From: an uncultured Clostridia bacterium
GTDB taxonomy: Bacteria > Bacillota > Clostridia > Christensenellales > Borkfalkiaceae
DNA length: 64,000 nucleotides
Reading direction: 5' to 3'
Assembly: GCA_947631195.1 (NCBI GenBank)
Contig: CANRKK010000005.1
Location: 32,958 to 96,957 of the forward strand
Part shown: one piece after another, positions 41,020 through 50,289 of the stretch
Numbering within the stretch: the stretch's first letter is position 1
How the letters are laid out: each line of letters opens with the position of its first letter
Position numbers and translations under genes: made by a program
Notes under the pieces: generated by a model
Told to the model about the DNA's origin: nothing
The model's database searches: none
The model's input: the letters and a program-made list of their open reading frames with translations, nothing else

Positions 41020-42111
41020 ATGAAAAAATTCGGTAAAATTTTAGTTGCAATAGTGGCGTTGCTTTCTGTTTTTGCAATTTTTGCCGCGGGTTGCATTTTC
41101 GGCGGTTCTGGCGGCACGAATAGCGGAAGCAGCGGAAACGGCGGAAGCGGTTCGGGCGGCAATAACAACGACCAGCAGCAGGAGGAGCCTCCCGCGCCCG
41201 AGTTTGAGTCGGGCAGCGGCACGGAGAGCGACCCCTACATAATTTCACAGCCCTATCAATGGACAAATATCAGCAAACATTTGTCGGCTTATTACGAGCT
41301 GGGCGCGGATTTGAATATGGGCGACATAACAGATTTAAAACCCGTGGGTTCGGACACGGCTCCGTTTACGGGTTATCTTGACGGAAAGAACCACAAAGTT
41401 CACAGCGCCACTTTAAACACCGCCCTCTTCGGAACGATAAGCGAGGGCACGGTAAAAAATCTCAACTTCGCCGACTCCACAATAAATTATGCCATAGCTT
41501 CTTTTGCCGATACAGTAAAAATGGGTGCAACCGTTGAAAATTGCCATACAACTTCGATTACAATGCCGTCAGTTGAGTATAATGTGGTCGGTGGCGGACT
41601 TATTGCCACGGTTGCATCTGCTTCAAACGTAAAATATTGCAGTGCGAACGTAACGATATCCATGATTTCAATTCGCGTTGCCGCAGCGCTTATTGGCACA
41701 ATTTCGGGCGGGCATGTTGAATGTTGCTGGGTAACGGGTTCAATTGCCAATGGCAGAAGTGCAGGACTTGTTTATATTCTTTCTGGCGGAACTATTAAAA
41801 ATTGTTATTCCCAATGTACAAGAATTGATCCTGATAGTACATATAATTTCGGCTTTAACCGCACAGGCGGTGAAATAAGTTATTGCCTCAATATAGCTGA
41901 TTGGGACGTTTCATTTGAACTTGATCAATTTTACAACTCTTCCGTCGAGGAATCACCGACATTAAAACGTTTCGGCCCCTCCACAATCGAAAGCTCCAAC
42001 AGCCTTTTGGATACCGACGAGTGGAAGGACAATAAGCTGTGGAAAAAAGGCAAGCTCCACCCCGAACTTGTCTCATATGAAGAATATTTGCAAATCACAG
42101 CAGAAAATTAA
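41020..42111 (+). CDS. lipoprotein with GLUG-like beta-helix domain
   Basis: 363 residues. The signal peptide ends in the lipobox FAAGC (Cys25), followed by a Gly/Ser/Asn linker (about residues 29-65). The rest starts with GTESDPYIISQPYQWTNI and continues with YYELGADLNM, PFTGYLDGKNHKVHSA, ALFGTISEGTVKNLNF and repeated CxV/GTISGGHVECC elements, the pattern of GLUG-motif, right-handed beta-helix surface proteins. It should sit on the outer face of the membrane, perhaps as an adhesin or glycan binder. A strong AAGGAGG ribosome site. Its promoter is covered by operators of the divergent XRE regulator. Confidence 0.8.
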   Translation: MKKFGKILVAIVALLSVFAIFAAGCIFGGSGGTNSGSSGNGGSGSGGNNNDQQQEEPPAPEFESGSGTESDPYIISQPYQWTNISKHLSAYYELGADLNMGDITDLKPVGSDTAPFTGYLDGKNHKVHSATLNTALFGTISEGTVKNLNFADSTINYAIASFADTVKMGATVENCHTTSITMPSVEYNVVGGGLIATVASASNVKYCSANVTISMISIRVAAALIGTISGGHVECCWVTGSIANGRSAGLVYILSGGTIKNCYSQCTRIDPDSTYNFGFNRTGGEISYCLNIADWDVSFELDQFYNSSVEESPTLKRFGPSTIESSNSLLDTDEWKDNKLWKKGKLHPELVSYEEYLQITAEN

Positions 42112-42133
42112 ATTTAATAAGGAGTAAAAAAGT

Positions 42134-42601
42134 ATGGGTACTTGCAGAGATTGTATTAGTTTTTACAACGAATCACCGTATCACCATTGGTGTTTGACGT
42201 TAGATACAATGGTTTCACCTTCGGGCAGTTGCGATGAATTCATTAAAAGAGAAACTCCCGAGGATGCGCATTATTCAAGCGGAGGGGGTTGCTATCTTAC
42301 GGGCGCGTGCGTAGATTATTTGGGTAAACCCGACGACTGTGAAGAGCTAACGGCCCTGCGTAATTTCCGCGATGGGTATATGAAAAAGACTCCCGAGGGC
42401 GCGCGGCTTGTTAAAGAATACTACGAGGTTGCTCCCGCAATAGTAAAAGCAATAGAAGCCTCTCACGAAACAAGTAAGTACTATGATTACATTTACGGCG
42501 TTGTAAAAACTTGTGTGGAGTTGATAGCCGAGGGCAAATTGCAAGAAACGCAAAAAGAGTATGAAAATATGGTGACGCACCTCAAAAGTGAGTTACTGTA
42601 A
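42134..42601 (+). CDS. CFI-box-type protein
   Basis: 155 residues. The N-terminal 35 residues hold a Cys-containing unit (CRDCISFYN...HHWCLTLD...GSCDEF) that could bind metal. Then comes GGGCYLTGACVDYLGKPDDCEELTALRNFRDGYM, which matches the CFI-box-CTERM domain (consensus C-F-I-T-T-A-x-C followed by PDDCxEL and LRxFRDxxL). The C-terminal part, with YYEVAPAIVKAIEAS, is helical. The function of this domain is not known. It follows the lipoprotein with a 22-nt gap and an AAGGAGT ribosome site and probably belongs to the same XRE-controlled transcript. Confidence 0.8.
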   Translation: MGTCRDCISFYNESPYHHWCLTLDTMVSPSGSCDEFIKRETPEDAHYSSGGGCYLTGACVDYLGKPDDCEELTALRNFRDGYMKKTPEGARLVKEYYEVAPAIVKAIEASHETSKYYDYIYGVVKTCVELIAEGKLQETQKEYENMVTHLKSELL

Positions 42602-42628
42602 CCGTATTACAGAATCCAACTAAAATTT

Positions 42629-42657
42629 GCCGCCGACGGAAAACTTCCGTCGGCGGC
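42629..42657 (+). terminator. hairpin terminator after the CFI-box gene
   Basis: Perfect 13-bp stem (42629-42641 with 42645-42657), loop AAC; no long T-run follows. Confidence 0.6.
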
Positions 42658-42683
42658 AACCCCATAAAAGGTGAATTATCATA

Positions 42684-43750
42684 TCAAGTGCAACGGGTGA
42701 GGGCAAAAAAAGTAGTTCATATAAATCAACTGTGTTAGAATAGGATTGCAAACAAAATTCTTAAACAGAGGAAAAATATGAACTACACCCATCTTACCAT
42801 AAACGAACGCGCTTGTCTACGAGATTATTACCTTCAAGGAAAAAGTTATAGAGAAATTGCAAAATTGTTGGGAAGAAGCCCAAGCACAATATCCCGCGAG
42901 ATACGCCGCAATTATTCTCGCATGTACGTCAACTATACATACTATCCGGATACGGCTCAAAATAAATACGAACGCAGACGCAGGTTTTGTCATAGAGGGA
43001 TGTTCGGCAATGAAGAGGTTAAAGAATACATAGAAGAAAAGCTCGCCTTAACCTGGTCTCCGGAACAGATAGCCAATACTCCTTGTGAGGGATTAAAAAT
43101 ACCTTCCTTTAAAACTATTTATCGTTGGTTATATGAGGGATATATCTCAAAAGGCAATTTAAAAGTATTAAGAAGAAAAGGCAAGAGCCGAACGGCAACG
43201 GAACAGGGAAAACTGCAAACAAAGGGCAAAAGCATACGAAAAAGAGATAAATCCGTATATAAACGCAAAGAATTCGGGCATTGGGAGTTAGATACGGTGG
43301 TTTCGGGCAGAGGTAAAACGAGGGCTTGTTTCGTTACTTTGGCAGAGAGAATGACAAGATATTATATAGCTTTAAAGTGTCCTAACAGGGAAGCTGAAAC
43401 GGTTAGGGACGTTATAATACAAGGACTTTCACAATTACCCAGGGGAGCTGTTAAAACCATTACCACTGATAACGGCAAAGAGTTTGCCCGTTGGGAAGAT
43501 GTAGAAAAAGCTCTCGGCTGCGAAATATATTTTGCAGATGCGTATTGTGCATGGCAGAAAGGAACTAATGAAAATCTTAACGGACTATTGAGAGAATTTT
43601 ATCCGAAAGGCAGAAATCTTTCGCATATAGCCGACAAGACTTTACAAAAAAATCTGGCGCTTTTAAACGCCAGACCTAAAAAAGTTCTAAATTACAAAAA
43701 ACCTGTTGATTTATTTAACTTTTTTATCTCAAACTGTTGCACTTAGTTTG
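42684..43750 (+). mobile_element. IS30-family insertion sequence
   Basis: About 1.07 kb with one transposase gene. The terminal inverted repeats are imperfect: AAGTGCAAC (42686-42694) on the left matches GTTGCACTT (43736-43744) on the right, and the similarity continues inward for about 25 bp. No clear target-site duplication was seen, so the exact ends are uncertain by a few bases. Confidence 0.85.
42778..43746 (+). CDS. IS30-family transposase
   Basis: 322 residues, intact. N-terminal HTH with NERACLRDYYLQGKSYREIAKLLGRSPSTISREI, then the DDE catalytic domain: GHWELDTVVSGRGKT (first Asp), TITTDNGKEFARWED (second Asp) and QKGTNENLNGLLREFYPKG (Glu), ending NARPKKVLNYKKPVDLF. The AGAGG ribosome site is 7 nt before the ATG. 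No frameshift or stop codon is visible, so the element could be active. Confidence 0.97.
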   Translation: MNYTHLTINERACLRDYYLQGKSYREIAKLLGRSPSTISREIRRNYSRMYVNYTYYPDTAQNKYERRRRFCHRGMFGNEEVKEYIEEKLALTWSPEQIANTPCEGLKIPSFKTIYRWLYEGYISKGNLKVLRRKGKSRTATEQGKLQTKGKSIRKRDKSVYKRKEFGHWELDTVVSGRGKTRACFVTLAERMTRYYIALKCPNREAETVRDVIIQGLSQLPRGAVKTITTDNGKEFARWEDVEKALGCEIYFADAYCAWQKGTNENLNGLLREFYPKGRNLSHIADKTLQKNLALLNARPKKVLNYKKPVDLFNFFISNCCT

Positions 43751-43770
43751 ACAATTCAATTAAAAATCCA

Positions 43771-43796
43771 ATGGCGGCGCCGAAAGGCGCCGCCAT
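43771..43796 (-). terminator. intrinsic terminator of nifJ
   Basis: Perfect 11-bp stem (43771-43781 with 43786-43796), GAAA loop, followed on the minus strand by TGGATTTTT. Confidence 0.88.
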
Positions 43797-43832
43797 ATTC
43801 ATCTTTTGTATTTAAGTTGTGCTACAACCGAC

Positions 43833-46800
43833 TTACTTGCCGGCAAGTTTCTTATAGCCTTCAAGCCTTTCCTTTGCAGCTTCTTCGGTCTTCTTGAAGA
43901 GCTCAGCCGCAACTTCGGGTCCCTGCGTCTTGGCAAGGGAGGTGTACCTCGTCTCGCCCGCAAGGAACGCCTGGTAATCGCCCGTAGGATCCTTGGAATC
44001 GAGGGTGAACACTTCGCCTTCGGGATTATATCTGTAAAGCTGCCAGTAACCGCAGTCAACGGCCGACTTTTCTTCAAGCTGGCTCTTCGTCATGTTGATG
44101 CCGTGGTTGATGCAAGGCGCATAGCAGATTATAAGCGAAGGTCCGTGATATGCTTCGGCCTCGGTCAACGCTTTAAGCAGCTGTGCGGGGTTGGAGCCCA
44201 TAGCGCACTGTGCAACGTAAACGTAGCCGTAGGTCTTGGCGATCATGCCGAGGTCCTTCTTCTTAACTCTCTTGCCCGCGGAAGCAAACTTTGCAACCGC
44301 GCCGATATTTGTGGACTTACTTGCCTGGCCGCCGGTGTTGGAGTAAACTTCGGTGTCGAGCACGAGCACGTTGACGTCCTCGCCCGATGCAAGCACGTGG
44401 TCCAAGCCGCCGTAACCGATATCGTATGCCCAGCCGTCGCCGCCGAAGATCCATATGGACTTCTTCGCAAGGCAATCCTTTTCGGCAAGTATCTCTTTTG
44501 CAAGAACGGCAGCTTCGCCTTCGAGATGAGGGCACTTTTCAAGCGCTTCAACCAACGCAGCGGCAGCCTTCTTGGAGGGCTCCCTGTCGTTGAATGCCGC
44601 AAGATAAGCCTCGCAAGCAGCCTTTCCGTCGCCGCAGGCAAGTTCTGCAAGTTTTTCAACCTTAGCCTTTATGGCGTTGCGCCTTGCCGTGTATGCAAGA
44701 TTCATGCCGTAGCCGAATTCTGCGTTATCTTCAAAGAGGGAGTTAGCCCAGGCGGGACCGCGGCCCTGTTTGTTGGTGGTGTAGGGGCATGTGGGCGACG
44801 AGCCGCCGTAAATGGAGGAGCAGCCGGTTGCGTTTGCAACTATCATATCCTCGCCGAACAGCTGGGTTACAACCTTTACGTAAGGAGTTTCGCCGCAGCC
44901 TGCGCACGCGCCGGAGAACTCAAACAGAGGAGTTGCAAACTGGCAGCCCTTAACGGTGTCTTTCTTGAACTTGGAAGTGTCAACTTCGGGAAGTTCAACT
45001 GCATATTCCCAGTTCTTATCCTCGCCCTTTTCAAGCGATTCGGCAAGAGGTATCATCTTTATTGCGCCGCCGTCCTTTACGGGGCAAACAGTAGCGCACA
45101 CGCCGCAACCCATGCAGTCGAGGGGAGAAACCTGCATCTTGTATTCATAGCCTGCAAGGCCGATAGCCTTCTTCGTTTGCAGGGTGGCGGGCTTTTCCGC
45201 GCCTTCCTTAACGAGTGCGGGGCGGAGGCAAGCGTGAGGGCACACAAACGAGCAGGTGCCGCACTGGATGCACTTTCCGAGGTCTATTTCGGGAACGAGA
45301 ACGGCAACGCCGCGCTTTTCATACTTGGTCGTGCCGGTGGGAACGTGGCCGTCCGCATTGAACTGCGAGGACTTGAGTTCGTCGCCTTTCAGATAGAGGA
45401 TGGGCTTGATTATCTCCTGATAGTAAGCGTTGTCCGCGCCCTTAACCATCTCCGCGCCCGTGGTTGCGTGTGCCCACGCTTCGGGAACGTCTATTTTAAT
45501 AAGGTGGGAGTCCGCGCTGTCTATAGCGTCGTAGTTCATCTGAACGACGGCGTCGCCCTTTCTGCCGAAGGACTTTTTGGCCATGTACTTCATATAGTCA
45601 ACGGCCCTGTCATAAGGCATGATCTGGGGATTTACCTTAAAGAATGCGGACTGCAAAATCGTGTTTGTTCTGCCCTTGAGGCCCAACTTGCCTGCAATGG
45701 CAATTGCGTCTATAACGTAGAGGTTGATGTGCTTCTTTGCAAGATCCTGCTTAACCTTTGCGGGCAGGAAGTGTTCCAAAGCCTCAACCGTCGTTGCGTC
45801 GGTGTTCAAAAGGAACGTGCCGCCTTCCTTGATGTCGCCCGTCATATCGTAGCGGGTTACGTACGAGGGATTGGAGCACTGAACGAAGTCGGCGGAATCG
45901 ATAAGATATTCGGACTGTATAGGCGTGTCACCGAAACGGAGGTGGGAAACGGTGATGCCGCCCGACTTCTTGGAATCGTAGAAGAAGTACGCCTGCGCGT
46001 GCTTGTCCGTATGGTCGCCGATAATTTTAATGGAGTTCTTGTTTGCGCCTACGGTGCCGTCCGAGCCGAGGCCGTAGAACTTGCAGCTCGTGGAGCCTGC
46101 GGGAGCGGCGTCGAATTTCTCCGAGAAATCGAGCGAGGAGTTGGTAACGTCCTCATATATACCGATGGTAAAGTGGTTTTTGGGCTGATCTTTTTCAAGG
46201 TTTTTATAAACCGCAAGAACCATAGAGGGAGTAAACTCTTTGGAGCCGAGGCCGTATCTGCCGCCTACAACCTTTGCATGGGTCACGCCCTTTTCAAGCA
46301 GAGCCGAGCAAACGTCGAGGTACAAAGGCTCGCCGAGGGAGCCGGGCTCCTTCGTCCTGTCGAGAACGGCAATCTTCTTAACGCTCTTGGGCAGCGCGGC
46401 AACAAACGCGTCGGCAACGAAGGGACGGTACAGACGTACTTTAACGAGGCCGTACTTCTTGCCCATCGAGTTGAGCTTGTTTATGGATTCCTCTATCGTT
46501 TCGCAACCGGAGCCCATACATACCACAACTTCTTCCGCGTCGGGTGCGCCGACATAGTCAAAGAGGTGATAGCTTCTGCCGCAGTGCTTGGAAACGACGT
46601 CCATCATCTGCTGAACGATTGCGGGGGCCGCGGCATAGTAGCTGTTGGCCGTCTCCCTGTTCTGAAAGTAGGTGTCGCCGTTCTGAGCGGTACCCTTCTG
46701 GATGGGGTGTTCGGGGTTGAGCGCGCGGCTCTTAAAATCGGCTATATCGGCGGCGGTGCCAACCTCGTCGCAGATCGCGCGGATCTCGGCATAGTTGTCA

Positions 46801-47363
46801 GTTTCGTCCCAAACGTCGATTTTGGCAACTTCGTGGCTGGTCCTGAAACCGTCGAAGAAGTTGATAAAAGGCACCTTTGATTTAAGGGTGGAGAGGTGAG
46901 CTACAAGCGCAAGGTCCATAACTTCCTGCACGGAGCCGTCGCAGAGCATTGCAAAGCCCGTCTGGCGGCAAGCCATAACGTCCGCATGGTCGCCGAAGAT
47001 GTTGAGCGAGTGCGCAGCGAGGGCGCGCGCCGAAACGTGCATAACCATGGGCATCAGCTCGCCCGAAATCTTGTACATGTTGGGGATCATCAAAAGAAGT
47101 CCCTGCGAAGCGGTGTAGGTGCTCGTCAAAGCGCCCGCGCAAAGCGAACCGTGAACCGCGCCTGCGGCGCCGCCTTCAGACTGCATTTCTGCAATCTTTA
47201 CTTTTTGACCCCACATATTGGTTCTGCCTGCGGTTGCCCATTCGTCCGCAACTTCCGCCATGGGGGAAGAGGGGGTTATGGGGTAGATGGCTGCTACTTC
47301 CGAAAAGGCATAAGCAACATGGCTGGCGGCGGTATTACCGTCGATAGTCAATTTTTTCATCAA
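43833..47363 (-). CDS. nifJ: pyruvate:ferredoxin (flavodoxin) oxidoreductase
   Basis: 1176 residues, the one-chain homodimeric PFOR. Order of domains: the N-terminal pyruvate-binding domain (TAASHVAYAFSEVAAIYPITPSSPMAE), then a transketolase-C-like segment (LYRPFVADAFVAAL), the gamma-type domain, two 4Fe-4S ferredoxin motifs (CIQCGTCSFVCPHACLRP and CMGCGVCATVCP), a further Cys near SGACAGCGETPY, and the TPP domain (VANATGCSSIYGGSSPTCPYT and GDGWAYDIGYGGLDH...DTEVYSNTGGQASKS). It oxidises pyruvate to acetyl-CoA and CO2, reducing ferredoxin, the key step of clostridial fermentation. An AGGTAATTTG ribosome region and a consensus-like promoter precede it. Confidence 0.99.
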   Translation of the reverse strand: MMKKLTIDGNTAASHVAYAFSEVAAIYPITPSSPMAEVADEWATAGRTNMWGQKVKIAEMQSEGGAAGAVHGSLCAGALTSTYTASQGLLLMIPNMYKISGELMPMVMHVSARALAAHSLNIFGDHADVMACRQTGFAMLCDGSVQEVMDLALVAHLSTLKSKVPFINFFDGFRTSHEVAKIDVWDETDNYAEIRAICDEVGTAADIADFKSRALNPEHPIQKGTAQNGDTYFQNRETANSYYAAAPAIVQQMMDVVSKHCGRSYHLFDYVGAPDAEEVVVCMGSGCETIEESINKLNSMGKKYGLVKVRLYRPFVADAFVAALPKSVKKIAVLDRTKEPGSLGEPLYLDVCSALLEKGVTHAKVVGGRYGLGSKEFTPSMVLAVYKNLEKDQPKNHFTIGIYEDVTNSSLDFSEKFDAAPAGSTSCKFYGLGSDGTVGANKNSIKIIGDHTDKHAQAYFFYDSKKSGGITVSHLRFGDTPIQSEYLIDSADFVQCSNPSYVTRYDMTGDIKEGGTFLLNTDATTVEALEHFLPAKVKQDLAKKHINLYVIDAIAIAGKLGLKGRTNTILQSAFFKVNPQIMPYDRAVDYMKYMAKKSFGRKGDAVVQMNYDAIDSADSHLIKIDVPEAWAHATTGAEMVKGADNAYYQEIIKPILYLKGDELKSSQFNADGHVPTGTTKYEKRGVAVLVPEIDLGKCIQCGTCSFVCPHACLRPALVKEGAEKPATLQTKKAIGLAGYEYKMQVSPLDCMGCGVCATVCPVKDGGAIKMIPLAESLEKGEDKNWEYAVELPEVDTSKFKKDTVKGCQFATPLFEFSGACAGCGETPYVKVVTQLFGEDMIVANATGCSSIYGGSSPTCPYTTNKQGRGPAWANSLFEDNAEFGYGMNLAYTARRNAIKAKVEKLAELACGDGKAACEAYLAAFNDREPSKKAAAALVEALEKCPHLEGEAAVLAKEILAEKDCLAKKSIWIFGGDGWAYDIGYGGLDHVLASGEDVNVLVLDTEVYSNTGGQASKSTNIGAVAKFASAGKRVKKKDLGMIAKTYGYVYVAQCAMGSNPAQLLKALTEAEAYHGPSLIICYAPCINHGINMTKSQLEEKSAVDCGYWQLYRYNPEGEVFTLDSKDPTGDYQAFLAGETRYTSLAKTQGPEVAAELFKKTEEAAKERLEGYKKLAGK

Positions 47364-47429
47364 ATTACCTCCGATTTTTATATAATTTTTTTCTGAACAT
47401 ATTTACGCGCGTTACGTCCGCGCTACCTT

Positions 47430-47458
47430 ATTATACTTTAACGCCTTTTAAAAGTCAA
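47430..47458 (-). promoter_or_regulatory. promoter of nifJ
   Basis: Minus-strand TTGACT (47458-47453), 17-nt spacer, TATAAT (47435-47430), 67 nt before the start codon. Confidence 0.85.
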
Positions 47459-47549
47459 TAATAGGTTTCTAATTTATGGCAAAAAAACGGGCAAAATTTA
47501 TCGGATTCCCAAATTTACGCCCTTTCCGCAAAAAATTTTTAATTTATAG

Positions 47550-47578
47550 TTGTATAAACTTTTGCCGTTTGGTATAAT
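47550..47578 (+). promoter_or_regulatory. promoter of the ECF module
   Basis: TTGTAT (47550-47555), 17-nt spacer, TATAAT (47573-47578), 56 nt before the ecfA start. Confidence 0.75.
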
Positions 47579-47633
47579 GGTGTAAATTGCCAAAAGCCGC
47601 TTATGCGGAAAAGGAAAAAATCGGAACGCTGTT

Positions 47634-49451
47634 TTGGAAAATATAATTGAAGCACAAAACTTAAAATATTCTTACAGCGGGCAGGAGGGCTGCGCCATAA
47701 AGGACGTCAGCTTCACCGTCGCCCGCGGCGAGTTCATCTCCGTTATCGGCCACAACGGCAGCGGCAAATCTACGCTCGCAAGGCTGATAAACGGCCTGCT
47801 CGAGCCGGACGGGGGCAAGCTCACCGTTCTCGGCATGGACGTCTGCGACGGCAAAAACGCCGTGGAAGTCAGAAAGCACGTCGGCGTGGTGTTCCAGAAT
47901 CCCGACAACCAGATGGTCGCCTCCATAGTTGAGGACGACATAGCTTTCGGTCCCGAAAATATCGGAGTGGAGAGAGAGGAGATAGGCAAGAGAATAGACT
48001 GGGCGCTCTCCGCGGTGGGAATGGAGCAATACCGCCATTCCACGCCCGCCCGCCTTTCGGGCGGCCAAAAACAGAGGATAGCCGTCGCGGGCGTGCTGGC
48101 CATAAAGCCCGACGTTTTGATTTTGGACGAGTCAACCGCCATGCTCGACCCCAAGGGCAGGCGGGAGGTAATAGAGGTCGTAAGGCGCCTCAACCGCGAG
48201 GAGGGAATGACGGTCATACTCATCACCCACTTCATGGAGGAGGCCCTCCTTGCGGAGAGAACGATAGTTATGAACCGCGGCGAAATTGCGCTGTCGGGCA
48301 CGCCCGAAGAAATTTTCAAACGGGGCGACGCGCTCGAAACGTTCAACCTGTCGCTCCCGCGGATAAGCGTGATCTGCAAAAATCTCCGCGCCGCCGGCAT
48401 GGAGATTGCCGACGTGTTAAAGCCCGAAGAACTTGCTCTTGAAATACTCAAAAATTTGAATAACCGCGGCATATATGGGGGGCAATCGTCCTTTTCGCCG
48501 CCCGCGCAGCCCCAAACGCGGGGGGATTGGGACATAGATATCAAAAATCTCGCGTTTACCTACTCCAAAAAATCTCCCTTCGCCACAAGGGCGCTGAACG
48601 GCGTTAATTTAAGCATATGCGACGGTGAATTCTTCGGGATAATAGGCCATACGGGCAGCGGCAAGTCCACGCTCGTGCAGCACTTAAACGCTCTGATAAA
48701 GCTGCCGCAGGCCGAAAAAAAATACCGCAAACCCAAAGTAAAAAAGGGCCGGCCCGCGCCCGTGCTGCCCTCGATAACCGTGGGCAAGTTCGACCTTGCC
48801 GACAAAAAAACGGACTTCAAAGCTCTCCGCGCAAGCGTCGGAATGGTGTTCCAATATCCCGAATACCAGCTCTTTGCCGAAACGGTGTTTGCCGACGTGG
48901 CTTTCGGGCTTAAAAATTTCAACAAGAAGCTCTCCGACGCGGAAACGGAACAGGCCGTAAAGAACAGTTTGGAGATAGTCGGGCTCAATTATGAGGAAGT
49001 AAAGGACAAATCTCCTTTCGACCTGTCTGGCGGGCAAAAGAGGCGGGTCGCTATTGCGGGCGTAATAGTCACCAGGCCTCACATTCTGATTTTGGACGAG
49101 CCCGCCGCAGGCCTCGACCCCAAGGGCAAAAAGGAGATTATGGAACTTTTGCACAAGCTCCACCGCGAGTGGTGCAAAACGGTGATAATAGTCTCCCACG
49201 ACATGGACGAAGTGGCCGAAAACTGCACGCGCGTGGCCGTTATTTCAGGCGGCGAGGTGTTTGCGTGCGACTCCCCTGCAAATCTTTTCACCCGCGCAAG
49301 CGAACTGTCGGCCCTCGGTCTGGACGTGCCGTTAACTGCAAAAATCTCAACATATCTCGGGCAAAACGGCATAATAATCCGCGGCGCCTGCACCGTCAAA
49401 GAATTTTCGGACAAGGTGATTGAAATCTACGAAGGGGGCAAAAATGCTTAA
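47634..49451 (+). CDS. ecfA: fused EcfA1-EcfA2 ECF-transporter ATPases
   Basis: 605 residues holding two complete ABC ATPases in one chain, starting at TTG 47634. Domain 1 (about 1-280, EcfA1-like): GHNGSGKSTLA (Walker A at 39-47), Q-loop FQNPDNQ, LSGGQKQR (141-148) and LILDESTAMLDP. Domain 2 (about 300-600, EcfA2-like): GHTGSGKSTLVQ, FQYPEYQLF, DLSGGQKRR, LILDEPAAGLDP. The linker (about 265-300) is short and polar. Usually these two are separate adjacent genes. With EcfT they energise vitamin uptake by exchangeable S components, none of which is encoded next to it. The C-terminus overlaps the ecfT start. Confidence 0.93.
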   Translation: MENIIEAQNLKYSYSGQEGCAIKDVSFTVARGEFISVIGHNGSGKSTLARLINGLLEPDGGKLTVLGMDVCDGKNAVEVRKHVGVVFQNPDNQMVASIVEDDIAFGPENIGVEREEIGKRIDWALSAVGMEQYRHSTPARLSGGQKQRIAVAGVLAIKPDVLILDESTAMLDPKGRREVIEVVRRLNREEGMTVILITHFMEEALLAERTIVMNRGEIALSGTPEEIFKRGDALETFNLSLPRISVICKNLRAAGMEIADVLKPEELALEILKNLNNRGIYGGQSSFSPPAQPQTRGDWDIDIKNLAFTYSKKSPFATRALNGVNLSICDGEFFGIIGHTGSGKSTLVQHLNALIKLPQAEKKYRKPKVKKGRPAPVLPSITVGKFDLADKKTDFKALRASVGMVFQYPEYQLFAETVFADVAFGLKNFNKKLSDAETEQAVKNSLEIVGLNYEEVKDKSPFDLSGGQKRRVAIAGVIVTRPHILILDEPAAGLDPKGKKEIMELLHKLHREWCKTVIIVSHDMDEVAENCTRVAVISGGEVFACDSPANLFTRASELSALGLDVPLTAKISTYLGQNGIIIRGACTVKEFSDKVIEIYEGGKNA

Positions 49452-50289
49452 CGACGTAACTTTCGGCCAATACTATCCCGCAGATTCTTTCGTGCACAGG
49501 CTCGACCCGAGGTTTAAGCTGCTTGCCCTCATCGGGTTTATAGTGCTTCTGTTTGTCGCAAACAATTTTTATTCGCTTGCCGCCTGCGCCATAATGCTGA
49601 TAATCACGGTTATAGCCGCGCGCGTCCCCGTCGGCAGCGTGCTCAGGTCCATAAAGGGGATAATCTTCATTCTCGTATTCACGGGCATACTCAATATATT
49701 TTTCCACAGCGGCCAAACGGTGTATTGGCAGTGGGGCATACTCAAAGTGACGTTAGAGGGCATAATCTTCACCGTATTTTTGATGTTCAGGCTGTTTTTT
49801 CTTGTAATGGCCTCGTCCATTCTCACCCTCACCACAACCCCCGTGTCCCTCACCGACGGCATAGAGAGCCTGTTAAAACCGCTCACGCTGATAAAATTCC
49901 CCGTGCACGAACTTGCACTGATAATGTCCATCGCGCTCCGCTTTATTCCCACGCTGATAGACGAAACGAACCGTATCATCTCGGCGCAAAAGGCGAGGGG
50001 GGCGGACTTCGAAAGCGGCAACATATTCAAGCGCATAAGGGCCATGGTGCCCATTTTGATCCCCCTTTTGATAAGCGCGTTCCGCCGTGCCGAGGAGCTT
50101 GGCGACGCAATGGACGCCCGCTGTTATTCGGGCTCCAAAAACAGAACCAAATACAAAAAACTCCGCTTCGGCTGGCGCGATTTGGTTGCCTTTTTGCTTA
50201 TCGGCGCGCTGATTGCGGGGGTCGTACTTTTAAATTTATACTGTTTCGATATCTGTCCGCAGATATATCGGTTTATAAGGGTCTATTGA
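49444..50289 (+). CDS. ecfT: ECF transporter transmembrane subunit EcfT
   Basis: 281 residues from ATG 49444 (a longer frame begins at 49420). About five hydrophobic helices, with the conserved start HRLDPRFKLLALIGFIV, SLTDGIESLLKPL, and the ATPase-coupling motifs AQKARGAD and RRAEELGDAMDARCY. EcfT couples the EcfA ATPases to substrate-specific S components. The start lies inside the 3' end of the fused ecfA and the stop overlaps truA by 1 nt, so the three are translationally coupled. Confidence 0.95.
   Translation: MLNDVTFGQYYPADSFVHRLDPRFKLLALIGFIVLLFVANNFYSLAACAIMLIITVIAARVPVGSVLRSIKGIIFILVFTGILNIFFHSGQTVYWQWGILKVTLEGIIFTVFLMFRLFFLVMASSILTLTTTPVSLTDGIESLLKPLTLIKFPVHELALIMSIALRFIPTLIDETNRIISAQKARGADFESGNIFKRIRAMVPILIPLLISAFRRAEELGDAMDARCYSGSKNRTKYKKLRFGWRDLVAFLLIGALIAGVVLLNLYCFDICPQIYRFIRVY

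Noticed and set aside
43806..46880. 1024-codon open frame antisense to nifJ
   Set aside because: It runs opposite to a complete PFOR gene whose codon usage leaves the complementary frame open; it has no ribosome site, family similarity or sensible composition.
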